In this document: in pieces, positions 52,261-61,646 of the stretch
Numbering within the stretch: position 1 is the stretch's first letter
Layout: each line of letters opens with the position of its first letter
DNA from: an uncultured Bacteroidota bacterium
GTDB lineage: Bacteria > Bacteroidota > Bacteroidia > AKYH767-A > OLB10
Assembly: GCA_900696575.1 (NCBI GenBank)
Contig: CAADHD010000032.1
Span: forward strand, 1 to 64,000
Direction: 5' to 3'
Length of the DNA: 64,000 nucleotides
Program-made: the position numbers and the translations under genes
Notes under the pieces: model-generated
Databases searched by the model: none
The model's input: the letters and a program-made list of their open reading frames with translations, nothing else
Told to the model about the DNA's origin: nothing

Positions 52261-54672
52261 GTGAATTATATCGGTGAACAACTCATTTTTGGCCAGATTG
52301 GCAATGCACTGGTAGCTCTGTCATTCTCAGGCGCACTGCTGGCTGCGGTTGCTTTTTTTATTTCATTCCGTACGGGAGATGATGGATGGAAGTATATTGC
52401 GCGCACCTCTTTTGCCATTCACAGTATTTCCGTTATCGGAATTTTTGCTGTGCTGTATTATCTCATCTTCAATCACCGGTTTGAGTATTATTATGTGTGG
52501 CAGCACAGCAGCATGTCGTTGCCCGTGAAATATATTTTTTCCTGTTTCTGGGAAGGGCAGGAGGGAAGTTTCCTGCTCTGGAGTTTCTGGCATATTGTGC
52601 TTTCATGGATCGTCATTTTCAGAGGTGGCAAATGGGAAGCACCGGTAATGAGCATTGTTGGCTTAGTTCAGGCTTTTCTGGCTTCTATGGTGCTGGGCGT
52701 TTTTGTTTTCGGAGTAAAAATCGGGAGTAATCCGTTCCTTCTGTTGCGTGAACATCCTGACATGGCCAAGCTGCCTTTTGTTCAGTTTGAAGATTATCTG
52801 CAAAGAATTACTGACGGACGGGGATTAAATCCATTATTGCAGAATTATTGGATGGTGATACATCCGCCAACCTTATTTCTCGGATTTGCGAGTACGCTCT
52901 TTCCTTTTGCTTATTCGCTTGCCGGTTTGATGGGCCGTGACAGAATTTCAGCATGGATAAAACCTGCCATGCCATGGACATTCTTCTCAATCATGTCGTT
53001 GGGAGCAGGTATTCTGATGGGAGGCGCATGGGCTTATGAAGCATTGAGCTTTGGCGGCTTCTGGGCATGGGATCCGGTTGAAAATGCTTCGCTTGTTCCG
53101 TGGATTACAATAGTGGCTGCAGCACACGTAATGGTTATTTATCAGAAAAAGAAAGAGGCGCTGTTAAGCAGTTTTATTTTCACCCTCTTAACCTTTCTGC
53201 TTATTCTTTATTCCACATTCTTAACCCGCAGCGGAATTCTGGGCGAGAGCAGTGTTCATGCGTTTACTGACCTGGGCATGTCGGGCCAATTGGTTTTTTA
53301 CATGGGATTTTTTGTGGTTTTAGCCGGAACATTGCTGATTATTAACAGAAAGAAAATTGTTTCATCCAAAGAAGATGATAAGACCTCCTCACGCGAATTC
53401 TGGATGTTTACCGGGGTGATGTTTCTGGCTGCATCGGCATTGCATATTTCATTTGTTACCTCGCTTCCGGTTATCAATAAAATTTTCGGAACCAAGATGG
53501 CTCCGCCTGAAAATGCCGTAGCATTTTATAATTCATGGCAGATACCCATTGCCGTAGCTATTTGCTTGCTGATGGCAGTTGCACAGTTTTTTAAATACCG
53601 CCAGTCTGAATTCTCAGCAGTGTTTAAGAAGTTATGGTGGTCATTAATTTCCTCTTTGGCTATTACCATTATTGCGGTAATAACAATAAAAATTTATCAG
53701 CCCAATCATGTGCTGCTTTTGTTTACCACAGTATTCAGTATCATAGCAAACCTTGATTATCTGTTCCGTGTGCTGAAAGGAAAGCTGAATCACAGCGGAT
53801 CATCAGTAGCCCATGCCGGTTTTTCATTACTTCTGCTCGGAGCGCTTATTTCAAACGGAAAACAGGAAGTGATTTCAAAAAATTTATTACAGGTTGATCT
53901 GGGTCCCGACTTTCCGAATAACGAAAACATCATGCTGGTAAAACATGATACACTCCGCATGGGCGGATACTATGTAACCTGGACCGGAGTAGAACATAAA
54001 GGTGTGCATCTGTACTACAACATAGATTACCTGAAGCATAACAAACAAACCGGTGAGTTTGAAAAGGTGTTTGCCCTGCAGCCGCTCATTCAGTTAAATG
54101 ACAGAATGGGAAATGTGGCGGAACCTTCAACAAAGCATTTCTGGAACAAAGACATTTACACACATGTAACTTATGCCAATCTTGAAAGCGTTAAAAAAGA
54201 AGAGGCTGACAGTAATTATACTGACATAGCAGAACATGCCCTTAGCATTGGCGATACTCTGACAACCTCCAACAGTCTTATAGTGCTTACAGGCATCAAT
54301 AAGAATCCTGAAACGGAACATCCGCTGGCAAAAGGAAGTGATTTGTGCGTTGAGGCTATGATTGATATTATTGATGTAAACCGTAAATACTACCATGCCA
54401 AACCGTTGTTTATCATCCGCAAGAACATTGCTTTCAGCCCTGAATTTATGGTGGATGAGCTAGGATTGAAATTAAGCTTCCGCAAAATCAACCCCGAGCA
54501 TCAGAAGTTTATCATAGCCGTAGCCGAGCGTAAATCAAACAAAGCCGATTTCATCATTATGAAAGCAATAGTTTTTCCCGGTATTAACCTGCTATGGATC
54601 GGTTGCCTGCTGATGCTGGCCGGCACCTTTATCGCCATGATGAAATGGATTCGTTCAGATAAAGCTAACTGA
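52261..54672 (+). CDS. ccmF: Cytochrome c heme lyase subunit CcmF
   Basis: This 803-residue polytopic protein starts at GTG 52261; the previous ATG is not in frame. The WWD-type heme loop is FGGFWAWDPVENASLVPWI near residue 263, with flanking His residues (WMVIHPPTLFLGF) and STFLTRSGILGESSVHAF. The large periplasmic domain after about residue 520 is typical of CcmF. It attaches heme to apocytochromes together with CcmH, which is not in this window. Confidence 0.93.
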   Translation: MNYIGEQLIFGQIGNALVALSFSGALLAAVAFFISFRTGDDGWKYIARTSFAIHSISVIGIFAVLYYLIFNHRFEYYYVWQHSSMSLPVKYIFSCFWEGQEGSFLLWSFWHIVLSWIVIFRGGKWEAPVMSIVGLVQAFLASMVLGVFVFGVKIGSNPFLLLREHPDMAKLPFVQFEDYLQRITDGRGLNPLLQNYWMVIHPPTLFLGFASTLFPFAYSLAGLMGRDRISAWIKPAMPWTFFSIMSLGAGILMGGAWAYEALSFGGFWAWDPVENASLVPWITIVAAAHVMVIYQKKKEALLSSFIFTLLTFLLILYSTFLTRSGILGESSVHAFTDLGMSGQLVFYMGFFVVLAGTLLIINRKKIVSSKEDDKTSSREFWMFTGVMFLAASALHISFVTSLPVINKIFGTKMAPPENAVAFYNSWQIPIAVAICLLMAVAQFFKYRQSEFSAVFKKLWWSLISSLAITIIAVITIKIYQPNHVLLLFTTVFSIIANLDYLFRVLKGKLNHSGSSVAHAGFSLLLLGALISNGKQEVISKNLLQVDLGPDFPNNENIMLVKHDTLRMGGYYVTWTGVEHKGVHLYYNIDYLKHNKQTGEFEKVFALQPLIQLNDRMGNVAEPSTKHFWNKDIYTHVTYANLESVKKEEADSNYTDIAEHALSIGDTLTTSNSLIVLTGINKNPETEHPLAKGSDLCVEAMIDIIDVNRKYYHAKPLFIIRKNIAFSPEFMVDELGLKLSFRKINPEHQKFIIAVAERKSNKADFIIMKAIVFPGINLLWIGCLLMLAGTFIAMMKWIRSDKAN

Positions 54673-54675
54673 ATT

Positions 54676-55296
54676 ATGCACTATCAATCATTCAATCAGG
54701 TAAGTGAAAAGGATGTTTTTGATTTTATCAGGCAGAATAATTTCGGTTGCCTGGTAACCCGTCATCAGCAGGAATGGCATGCATCACACCTGATGTTTAT
54801 GATGCAGGAGTCAGCAGGATGTATCAGCCTTGTTTCGCACCTGGCGAAAGAAAATCCGCAGAGAAATCACGTGGAGCAAGGTGCAGAAGGAACAATTGTG
54901 TTTTCCGGTGCGCATACTTATATCTCTCCCGCAAATTATTCTTCCCGTGTTTCAGTGCCTACCTGGAACTATATGGCCGTGTATGTATATGGCCGGTGTG
55001 AATTGCTTCCTGAAGAAAGAAAAATGGAATTAATAAGTCAGTTGGTGGCACACCATGAGCCTGATTATTTTGAAGGGGCCTTTAAAGAATTACCTCAGAC
55101 GTATTTAGACAGATTGATGCCTCAGTTTACGGCTTTCCGTTTCGGCATTTCAAGAATGGAGCATCGGTTTAAGTTAAGCCAGGAAAAACCCGAAGCCGAC
55201 CGTCAGCGCATTATTGAACAACTGAAATCTACCGGCAAGACCAACGATGCCGAGATTGCTGATGCCATGTTGAAATTCGGTTTAAAACTCATATAA
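54676..55296 (+). CDS. PaiB-like FMN-binding negative transcriptional regulator
   Basis: This 206-residue protein belongs to the PaiB family: residues 1-40 (MHYQSFNQVSEKDVFDFIRQ), the CLVTRHQQEWHASHL strand, the SHLAKENPQRNHVEQG segment and YISPANYSSRVSVPTWNY. It has a split-barrel fold of the pyridoxamine-oxidase/FMN-binding group. It starts 3 bp after ccmF, but a role in cytochrome maturation is not implied. Confidence 0.85.
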   Translation: MHYQSFNQVSEKDVFDFIRQNNFGCLVTRHQQEWHASHLMFMMQESAGCISLVSHLAKENPQRNHVEQGAEGTIVFSGAHTYISPANYSSRVSVPTWNYMAVYVYGRCELLPEERKMELISQLVAHHEPDYFEGAFKELPQTYLDRLMPQFTAFRFGISRMEHRFKLSQEKPEADRQRIIEQLKSTGKTNDAEIADAMLKFGLKLI

Positions 55297-55346
55297 ATTA
55301 TTTCCGCACAGAAGGATTTTACTTTCATATTTGCAAAAACGATGTT

Positions 55347-56114
55347 ATGAAGGTAACACTCATCGGCAGCGGAAATGTTTCTGAATATCTGTGTGACTGG
55401 TATGACATTTACAAGCAGCCTGTTTTACAGATAGCCGGAAAGAACAGGAAAACTGTATCAGCCCTTGCCCGGAAGTATAAAACAAAAACGGCATATAAGC
55501 CGGAACAACTTCTTGCACATAACGGTATTTACATCATTGCCGTTAATGATGATGAAATAGCCAATGCATTTAATTATTGGTATAACGGCAAAGGAACATG
55601 GGTGCATACTTCCGGCAGTACCGATATGAAAGTATTCGGAAAAAAGCCTGGAAGTTTCGGAGTAATGTATCCTCTGTTAACCCTGAACCGCCTGTCAGTA
55701 GCTTCACTTTTTTTCGAAATTCCGTTTTTAGTTGAAGCAAGCGACAGAAAGACATTGTTAAAAATTAAATCGTTTTTAAAGAGAACCAAAGGAGTTTTCC
55801 GGCAAGCCGATTCAAAGAAGCGATTGAAAGTACATTTGGCAGCAGTGTTTTTGAATAATTTCATTCATCATATCGGCACGCTCTCCTTCAGAATGATTAA
55901 AGATATCAAATTACATCCAACTGTATTTGCTCCGTTGTTGAGAGTTACCATGATAAATATATTTAGTAATAACCGCGAAAAGCTTCAAACCGGACCTGCC
56001 CGCAGAAAGGATATGAAAACAATAGAAAAACATTTGGCTATGCTCAAAGGCAATCCTGAAATGAAAGCCATTTATCAGGTCATTACCAACAGCATTCTTA
56101 AAAATTATCGTTAA
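55347..56114 (+). CDS. Rossmann-like NAD(P)-binding protein (DUF2520 type)
   Basis: This 255-residue protein opens with the Rossmann motif MKVTLIGSGNVSEYLCDW, then IAGKNRKTVSALARKY and the INDDEIANAF-like VNDDEIANAF. The C-terminal helical half has KVHLAAVFLNNFIHHIGTLS, as in DUF2520 6-phosphogluconate dehydrogenase-like proteins. Substrate is unknown. The gene ends 13 bp before the KdsC-like gene, so they are probably cotranscribed. Confidence 0.8.
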   Translation: MKVTLIGSGNVSEYLCDWYDIYKQPVLQIAGKNRKTVSALARKYKTKTAYKPEQLLAHNGIYIIAVNDDEIANAFNYWYNGKGTWVHTSGSTDMKVFGKKPGSFGVMYPLLTLNRLSVASLFFEIPFLVEASDRKTLLKIKSFLKRTKGVFRQADSKKRLKVHLAAVFLNNFIHHIGTLSFRMIKDIKLHPTVFAPLLRVTMINIFSNNREKLQTGPARRKDMKTIEKHLAMLKGNPEMKAIYQVITNSILKNYR

Positions 56115-56127
56115 TTATTCAGAACTA

Positions 56128-56628
56128 TTGAAGAATTACAAAGAGCTTTTGCATCACATCCGTTGTTTTGTTTTTGATGTGGATGGCGTTCTTACCAATG
56201 GTACACTGCTCGTGGCTTCCGATGGTGAATTCCTTAGAATGATGAACATCAAAGACGGTTATGCCATTCAACATGCCGTGAAGCACGGTTTTCAGGTGGC
56301 TGTAATTTCAGGAGGGCATTCATCAGGAGTTCCGGTCAGAATGAAAAGACTCGGAGTAGAGCATATTTTCATGGGTGTTGAAGACAAGAAAAAGAAACTG
56401 ATAGAATTATTGAGTGAGTTAAAGCTGGATATGGCCAATGTTCTTTACATGGGCGATGATATTCCCGACATTGAAGTAATGCAATGCTGCCGACTGGCAG
56501 CGTGCCCTAATGATGCCGTGCCTGAGGTAAAGCAAGTAAGTCATTACATCTCTCCTGTTAAAGGTGGCGAAGGCTGTGTGCGTGATGTGATTGAGCAGGT
56601 AATGAAGCTGAACGGTAAGTGGCATTAA
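56128..56628 (+). CDS. KdsC-like HAD phosphatase (3-deoxy-D-manno-octulosonate 8-phosphatase type)
   Basis: This 166-residue C0-type HAD has the nucleophile motif CFVFDVDGVLTNG near residue 14, the second motif VISGGHSSG, and the third and fourth motifs in MGDDIPDIEVM. Start is TTG 56128 because no ATG precedes the essential DVDGV motif. The family hydrolyses KDO-8-phosphate in LPS synthesis, though N-acylneuraminate phosphatases are close relatives. It abuts the convergent isoaspartyl peptidase gene with no gap. Confidence 0.88.
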   Translation: MKNYKELLHHIRCFVFDVDGVLTNGTLLVASDGEFLRMMNIKDGYAIQHAVKHGFQVAVISGGHSSGVPVRMKRLGVEHIFMGVEDKKKKLIELLSELKLDMANVLYMGDDIPDIEVMQCCRLAACPNDAVPEVKQVSHYISPVKGGEGCVRDVIEQVMKLNGKWH

Positions 56629-57558
56629 TCAAACACCTTCGTGAATAATGGCAGAAGTCTTTCCTTCTTTCATGTATGCACGATACATACCCGGAGTATT
56701 GAATACCATCACAGGAGTTGAATTGCGGTCAAGGGCAATCAGCCCGCCTTCGCCACCGGCCGGTTTGAGTTTGTCATGAATGACAGTTCGGCAGGCTTCT
56801 TCAAGCGACAGGTTTTTGTATTCCATCAGGCAGGAGACATCATATGCAGCAAGTGCACGGATAAAATATTCGCCATCACCGGTACATGAAACAGCACAGG
56901 TTTTATTACTGGCATAAGTTCCGGCACCAATAAGTGGTGTATCACCAATGCGCCCGAATTGTTTGTTGGTCATTCCGCCTGTTGAAGTGGCGGCAGCAAG
57001 ATTACCATTGATATCAATCGCTACGGCACCAACCGTTCCGAATTTTTTATCACTATGGTCAAGCGCGGTTTGCTGTGTGTCTTTCAGTTGCTGCCATTGC
57101 CGGTAACGGTACTCGTCAAAGAAAAACTCATCAGGTTCAAATTGCAGGCCTGCCATGCGGGCAAATTCTTCAGCACCTGAAGATGTAAGTAATATATGAG
57201 GTGTTTTTTCCATCACAGCCCGTGCTGCCAGCACCGGATTGCGGATGTTTTTAACGGCCGCTACGGCTCCTGCCATTCCTGTATCACCACGCATTACCGA
57301 TGCATCCATTTCCTGTTTACCATGGTGATTGAACACGGAGCCGCGACCGGCATTAAACAGCGGGCAGTCTTCAAGTGAAACAACAGCGGCAATAACAGCA
57401 TCCAGCGCATGATGGCCCTCGGTCAGTTCAGAGTACCCCGCTTTTACAGCTTCTTGCAATGCAGACAGGTAAGCTTGTTCTTTTTCAGGAGTGAGTAAAG
57501 ATTTCAGAATGGTTCCTGCACCACCGTGAATGACAATGGCAGGAACATAGCTCATCAT
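56629..57558 (-). CDS. Isoaspartyl peptidase / type III L-asparaginase
   Basis: This 309-residue Ntn-hydrolase precursor has the autocleavage and nucleophile residue Thr175 in KFGTVGAVAID; cleavage before it yields alpha and beta subunits. N-terminal HGGAGTILKS, NAGRGSVFN and MDASVM, plus the beta-subunit segment STGGMTNKQFGRIGDTP, are standard. It hydrolyses beta-aspartyl dipeptides and asparagine. No signal peptide is seen, so it is cytosolic. Confidence 0.92.
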   Translation of the reverse strand: MMSYVPAIVIHGGAGTILKSLLTPEKEQAYLSALQEAVKAGYSELTEGHHALDAVIAAVVSLEDCPLFNAGRGSVFNHHGKQEMDASVMRGDTGMAGAVAAVKNIRNPVLAARAVMEKTPHILLTSSGAEEFARMAGLQFEPDEFFFDEYRYRQWQQLKDTQQTALDHSDKKFGTVGAVAIDINGNLAAATSTGGMTNKQFGRIGDTPLIGAGTYASNKTCAVSCTGDGEYFIRALAAYDVSCLMEYKNLSLEEACRTVIHDKLKPAGGEGGLIALDRNSTPVMVFNTPGMYRAYMKEGKTSAIIHEGV

Positions 57559-57576
57559 GGAATTTTAAGAACAAGT

Positions 57577-59238
57577 TTAAAGTTTAACTACTTTTCTGTT
57601 AACAGCACCGTTTTCTGTTACAATACTCAGCAAATAAATTCCGGAAGAAATATCAGGTTGAATGGAAAAGTTACGGGACAGCTGAGGAATTACCTGGAAA
57701 TTATTGCTGTAAACAATCTTTCCTGAAATATCCGTCAGTAACACCTGAATGCTTTTGCTGCTTGCCGGGAAGAAAATAAAATCAAGCAAAGAATGAAAAG
57801 GATTCTGCCCGATAAGTAACCGGTCTTTCAATTCATTTTCGGGAATGGAAAGGGATGCGAGAATCTGGCAGGCAACGGGCATGTTCGGAATTCCATAACC
57901 AAGGTTGGTATCGGGATTACTGAATTGCGATGCTGATTGTTTAAGCGCTTCGATTACCTGAAGGTTGGTAGCATTAGGATTACACTGCCAAAGGCAGGCC
58001 ATCATGCCGGCCATGACGGGCGATGAAAACGAAGTGCCGTTTCCGGCAAAAACTCCGTTGTTAGAAAGGTCGGCTACAAAGGTCCCCTGTCCTTGTGCGG
58101 CTACGGTTGGCTTTACCCGTCCGTCAGATGTAGGCCCGTTGCTGCTGAACCATGCATAATTCATCTGATCATCTACAGCACCAACAGAAATTATACTGTC
58201 AGCATCGGCAGGAGCAATGATGTAATTCCAGTTGGAAGCGCCCTCATTGCCTGCACTGTTGCAAACAATGATTCCTTTTGCAGCGGCAGCAGCAGCAGCA
58301 CGGCTAACGGGGGTGGTTATGCCGTTCATATCGGAGTATGTGTGATTCTGAACAGGGTCATCAAATTCGTAATAGCCGAGCGAGGAGTTGATAATATCGG
58401 CACCAACACTATCGGCAAACTCGGCAGCCGAAGCCCAGTAAAATTCTTCCATCAGGGTTTCGGTTGGAGCATACTCACTGCGCAACAACCAGTAGGATGC
58501 ATGAGGAGCAGTACCTACTATATTGCCGGGCCAATTACCTGCCATGATGCTGGTTACAAAAGTGCCGTGAGCATGGTCATCATAAACCTGCGGGTTGTTA
58601 TCAACAAAATCCCATGTACCCAGCAAACGATTATCATTTCGCAAACTGTCAAAAACAATCATGTTGTCAGCATTAAAGAAACCGGCATCAATTACGGCAA
58701 TCATCATTCCCTGTCCGGTCTTTCCCTGATTATGTAATACATCACCGCCCAGCATAGCAATTTGATTTTGCGAAGGGCCGTAGTTGAACGACAAAACGGG
58801 TGAGCTGTTTTTGGTTGCCACCGCCATCGGATACGGAGTTTCAAAAGCAAATTTGTCTTTCCCTCTGTTTGGATTGGAAACACGCCCGACAATGTAAACC
58901 TGCTGAACAAATGGCAATGCATTCACAGCAGCAAGCACGGCCGGGCTTGTTGTTTCAATGGTTACCGCGTTAAGCCAGCGGGATGTATTGATGACAGAGG
59001 CACCGGTAGCTGCAATCTGGTTGACATAGGAAGGATTAACCGGAAAATCATGAGAAGTAATCGCAATGCCTTGTGTATTTCTGCGGTCAATAGCACGCTG
59101 TGAAAGAAAAGCCAATGGATTGCTGATTGAAAACGGGGAATTGTTTTTATCGGTAAGCAGAACCGCATATCTGTTTTGAGAAGATGCATGGAGGCAGAAA
59201 AAGATTGCTGAAAAGAGAAAGAGTAATTTTTTATTCAT
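57577..59238 (-). CDS. Secreted subtilisin-like S8 protease with T9SS sorting domain
   Basis: This 553-residue protein has a signal peptide (MNKKLLFLFSAIFFCLHASS, then Q) and an N-terminal prodomain-like part (about 22-120). Its S8 triad is Asp184 (AVIDAGFF), His224 (DHAHGTFV) and Ser403 (GNGTSFSSPVMAG); the oxyanion Asn is in NSAGNEG. The tail from about residue 472 is a T9SS sorting domain whose usual YPNP is seen as GQNPFHSLLDF, ending GIYLLSIVTENG. It is probably an extracellular endopeptidase. It differs in insertion pattern from the subtilase at 26.7 kb. Confidence 0.9.
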   Translation of the reverse strand: MNKKLLFLFSAIFFCLHASSQNRYAVLLTDKNNSPFSISNPLAFLSQRAIDRRNTQGIAITSHDFPVNPSYVNQIAATGASVINTSRWLNAVTIETTSPAVLAAVNALPFVQQVYIVGRVSNPNRGKDKFAFETPYPMAVATKNSSPVLSFNYGPSQNQIAMLGGDVLHNQGKTGQGMMIAVIDAGFFNADNMIVFDSLRNDNRLLGTWDFVDNNPQVYDDHAHGTFVTSIMAGNWPGNIVGTAPHASYWLLRSEYAPTETLMEEFYWASAAEFADSVGADIINSSLGYYEFDDPVQNHTYSDMNGITTPVSRAAAAAAAKGIIVCNSAGNEGASNWNYIIAPADADSIISVGAVDDQMNYAWFSSNGPTSDGRVKPTVAAQGQGTFVADLSNNGVFAGNGTSFSSPVMAGMMACLWQCNPNATNLQVIEALKQSASQFSNPDTNLGYGIPNMPVACQILASLSIPENELKDRLLIGQNPFHSLLDFIFFPASSKSIQVLLTDISGKIVYSNNFQVIPQLSRNFSIQPDISSGIYLLSIVTENGAVNRKVVKL

Positions 59239-59250
59239 GATGTTGGATTT

Positions 59251-59943
59251 TCAGTTTTTGTAAGAAATGATTCGTTCGGTGTAATGCGTATAACTTTTCA
59301 AAACATAACTGCTGCCCGAAAGACCGTACTTGCCGTTAAACTGCTCTTTGTAAACAAGGCCTGCCTTGGCAGCATATTTTTCAATCTCGTATTTCTTGTA
59401 AACAATGTTGTCTTCATCGGCCTGCAGCACAGTGGTAACAGAATCGAAGGGGATATTGTTTACGGTTTCGGCCAGGTGAGTGTCGGTTATTTTATATTCC
59501 TGTTCTTCGTTTTCATTACGGGCATTGCCGTTCCATTTGCGGTTTTTCTTTGGAGGGAAGATAAATTTGATGTAAGTAATATTATCTTCTTTCTTTTCGG
59601 CCGAATTAAGAGTGAGATTGGCTGTCCATACTTTATGAATTATCCAGGGTTCAGAGCTGTCAGTGCGTTTGTAGCGTTCGAGGCGGGCAGTTTCGCGGCC
59701 TTCGTTATCGGTAAAATAAGATTCAACTACTTCTTTAATCTGATACCGGAAAGTATCCACCTGTCCGAGATTGAAATCGTTTTTTACAATGGAATCAACA
59801 TCATAAATTATTTCATGACCGATATTAAGCGGAAAATAATTGTATCCGATGTAGCTGTCAACGGCAGCGTCTTTTTTACAACTGCTGAATGGTAAAAGCA
59901 GAAGCGGAAGGAGCAGGAGAGGTAATTTATAACGGGTTTTCAT
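59251..59943 (-). CDS. Hypothetical lipoprotein
   Basis: This 230-residue protein has a strong lipobox signal (LPLLLLPLLLLPFSSC, then KKDA). Mature residues begin SYIGYNYFPLNIGHEIIYDV, a layout common in Bacteroidota lipoproteins of unknown function, and the rest is beta-rich with many charged residues. Its ATG overlaps the mnmA stop by 4 bp, so the two are translationally coupled. Confidence 0.75.
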   Translation of the reverse strand: MKTRYKLPLLLLPLLLLPFSSCKKDAAVDSYIGYNYFPLNIGHEIIYDVDSIVKNDFNLGQVDTFRYQIKEVVESYFTDNEGRETARLERYKRTDSSEPWIIHKVWTANLTLNSAEKKEDNITYIKFIFPPKKNRKWNGNARNENEEQEYKITDTHLAETVNNIPFDSVTTVLQADEDNIVYKKYEIEKYAAKAGLVYKEQFNGKYGLSGSSYVLKSYTHYTERIISYKN

Positions 59944-61046
59944 GACATGGAGAAATTTTCTTTAACAATAAAACCACCACCGATAACATCCCGGTCATCA
60001 TAAAACACAGCACTTTGCCCGGGAGCAATGGCAGAAACAGGAGCATGGAAGACAACATCAGCCCTATCGTCTGTTACCAATACAGTGCCTTCTGTGCCTT
60101 TGTCTTTGTAACGGATTTTGATAAGAGCCTCCATCGGTTCATTAATTGCCTGAAATTTAATGAGGTTTACGTTACGTACTTTCATACGGGTTCGTTGCAG
60201 TTGATCAGCAGGGCCCAGAACCACAGTGTTGGTTTGAGGGTTAATGGCGGTAACGTACATGGGTTCACCCAGGGCAATTTCCAATCCTTTACGCTGGCCG
60301 ATGGTATAAAACGGATAACCGCGGTGTTTGCCGAGAATTTTGCCGGAAGCCGAAACAAAGTTGCCGCCTTCAAGCTGGGTAACTGTTTCAGGTTTCCTGG
60401 TTTTCAGAAAGGATCGGTAATCGTTATCAGGAATAAAACAGATTTCATAGCTCTCGCTCTTTTTGGAAAGCTCATCAAAGCCCATTTCAGCAGCCATTTT
60501 TCTTATTTCTGTTTTCCGGAACCTGCCAACCGGAAACATAGTACGTTTTAAAACTTCCTGCTTCAGTCCCCATAAAACATAACTCTGGTCTTTGCTTTCA
60601 TCCAATCCTTTTGAAATAATGTGTCGTCCGTTTTCTTCTCTTACCTGTGCATAATGGCCGGTGGCAATAAACTCACAATTGAGCATGTCGGCACGCTTCA
60701 GCAAGGCTTCCCATTTGATGTGAGTATTACACATGACACATGGATTAGGTGTTCGCCCGGCAAGATATTCATCCACAAAATTGTCAATTACCGATTCGCC
60801 AAATTCTGAACGTATATCAAGTATAAAATGCGGAAATCCTTTCTGTACGGCAATGGTACGTGCATCATTTATTGAATCGAGTGAGCAGCAGCCGGTTTCT
60901 TTTTTTGATGCACCGCTTGAGGCATAATCCCATGTTTTCATGGTAAGGCCAATTACCTCATAGCCCTGTTCATGCAGCATCATGGCAGCAACACTGCTGT
61001 CAATACCACCGCTCATGGCCATCAGTACCTTACCATGCTTACTCAT
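59940..61046 (-). CDS. mnmA: tRNA-specific 2-thiouridylase
   Basis: This 368-residue protein has the PP-loop SGGIDSSVAAMML near residue 12, the first catalytic Cys in NPCVMCNTHIKW, and the second in ESYEICFIPDNDYR. The C-terminal beta domain (GKHRGYPFYTIGQRKGLEIA) is complete. It inserts sulfur at position 2 of U34 in glutamate, lysine and glutamine tRNAs. A TAATTTTGC element ends 4 bp before the ATG. Confidence 0.96.
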   Translation of the reverse strand: MSKHGKVLMAMSGGIDSSVAAMMLHEQGYEVIGLTMKTWDYASSGASKKETGCCSLDSINDARTIAVQKGFPHFILDIRSEFGESVIDNFVDEYLAGRTPNPCVMCNTHIKWEALLKRADMLNCEFIATGHYAQVREENGRHIISKGLDESKDQSYVLWGLKQEVLKRTMFPVGRFRKTEIRKMAAEMGFDELSKKSESYEICFIPDNDYRSFLKTRKPETVTQLEGGNFVSASGKILGKHRGYPFYTIGQRKGLEIALGEPMYVTAINPQTNTVVLGPADQLQRTRMKVRNVNLIKFQAINEPMEALIKIRYKDKGTEGTVLVTDDRADVVFHAPVSAIAPGQSAVFYDDRDVIGGGFIVKENFSMS

Positions 61047-61049
61047 CTT

Positions 61050-61058
61050 GCAAAATTA
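61050..61058 (-). promoter_or_regulatory. Bacteroidota -7 element (TAATTTTGC) at mnmA start
   Basis: On the minus strand TAATTTTGC ends 4 bp before the ATG, so transcription would begin at or inside the start codon. No -33 TTG at standard spacing. Confidence 0.4.
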
Positions 61059-61136
61059 AATGATAACAAAATGGGAAATATGAACACCCCAAAAAGATTC
61101 AACCAGCTATTACCAAGGGATGATGGTTGAATGGTA

Positions 61137-61646
61137 TTATTTAAAACCTATTGCAGTATCTTTCTTAAATGATTGTTTCAGTGCAGCCATTTGCATAGCG
61201 GCAACAGCCGCATCAGCCCCTTTGTTACCAAGTTTTCCTCCGGCACGTTCAAGCGCCTGTTCTTTGGTAAGCGTAGTCAGCACACCGAAAATAAAAGGAA
61301 AAGAAAGCTGCGCAGAAAGCACCGATAAGGCATTAGCAACCGACTGGCTGATAAAATCAAAGTGCGGGGTTTCGCCTTTAATAATGCAACCAAGGCAGAT
61401 GATGGCATTCAGCTTTTCATGGTCATACAGCATGCGCGCACCGGCCGTAAGTTCATAACTTCCGGGTACCTGAATGGAAATAATGTTTTCAGGTTTGGCG
61501 CCATTTTCCAGTAAAATTTCACGGGCACCGCTTTCAAGCGCAGATGTAATGTCAGTATGCCAATGCGAAGTAACAATTCCGAAACGGAAAGGAGCAGCAT
61601 CAGGTATGCTGCCGGCATTAACGGGATTGTAAGAACCTGTAGCCAT
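61137..61646 (-). CDS. ribH: 6,7-dimethyl-8-ribityllumazine synthase
   Basis: This 169-residue protein has the family signatures FGIVTSHWHTDITSALESGA, VPGSYELTAGARML, AIICLGCIIKGETPHFDF and GVLTTLTKEQALERAG. It condenses 5-amino-6-ribitylaminouracil with dihydroxybutanone phosphate in riboflavin synthesis. It follows the TPR gene with a 1-bp overlap. Confidence 0.96.
   Translation of the reverse strand: MATGSYNPVNAGSIPDAAPFRFGIVTSHWHTDITSALESGAREILLENGAKPENIISIQVPGSYELTAGARMLYDHEKLNAIICLGCIIKGETPHFDFISQSVANALSVLSAQLSFPFIFGVLTTLTKEQALERAGGKLGNKGADAAVAAMQMAALKQSFKKDTAIGFK

Noticed and set aside
58093..58737. 214-residue frame opposite the second subtilase
   Set aside because: It is antisense to a gene with a full catalytic triad; its Gly/Ser/Ile-rich translation shows no domain.
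59284..59895. 203-residue hydrophobic frame opposite the lipoprotein gene
   Set aside because: The minus-strand gene has a clear lipobox and couples to mnmA; the plus-strand frame is a mirror of its Lys/Glu-rich codons.
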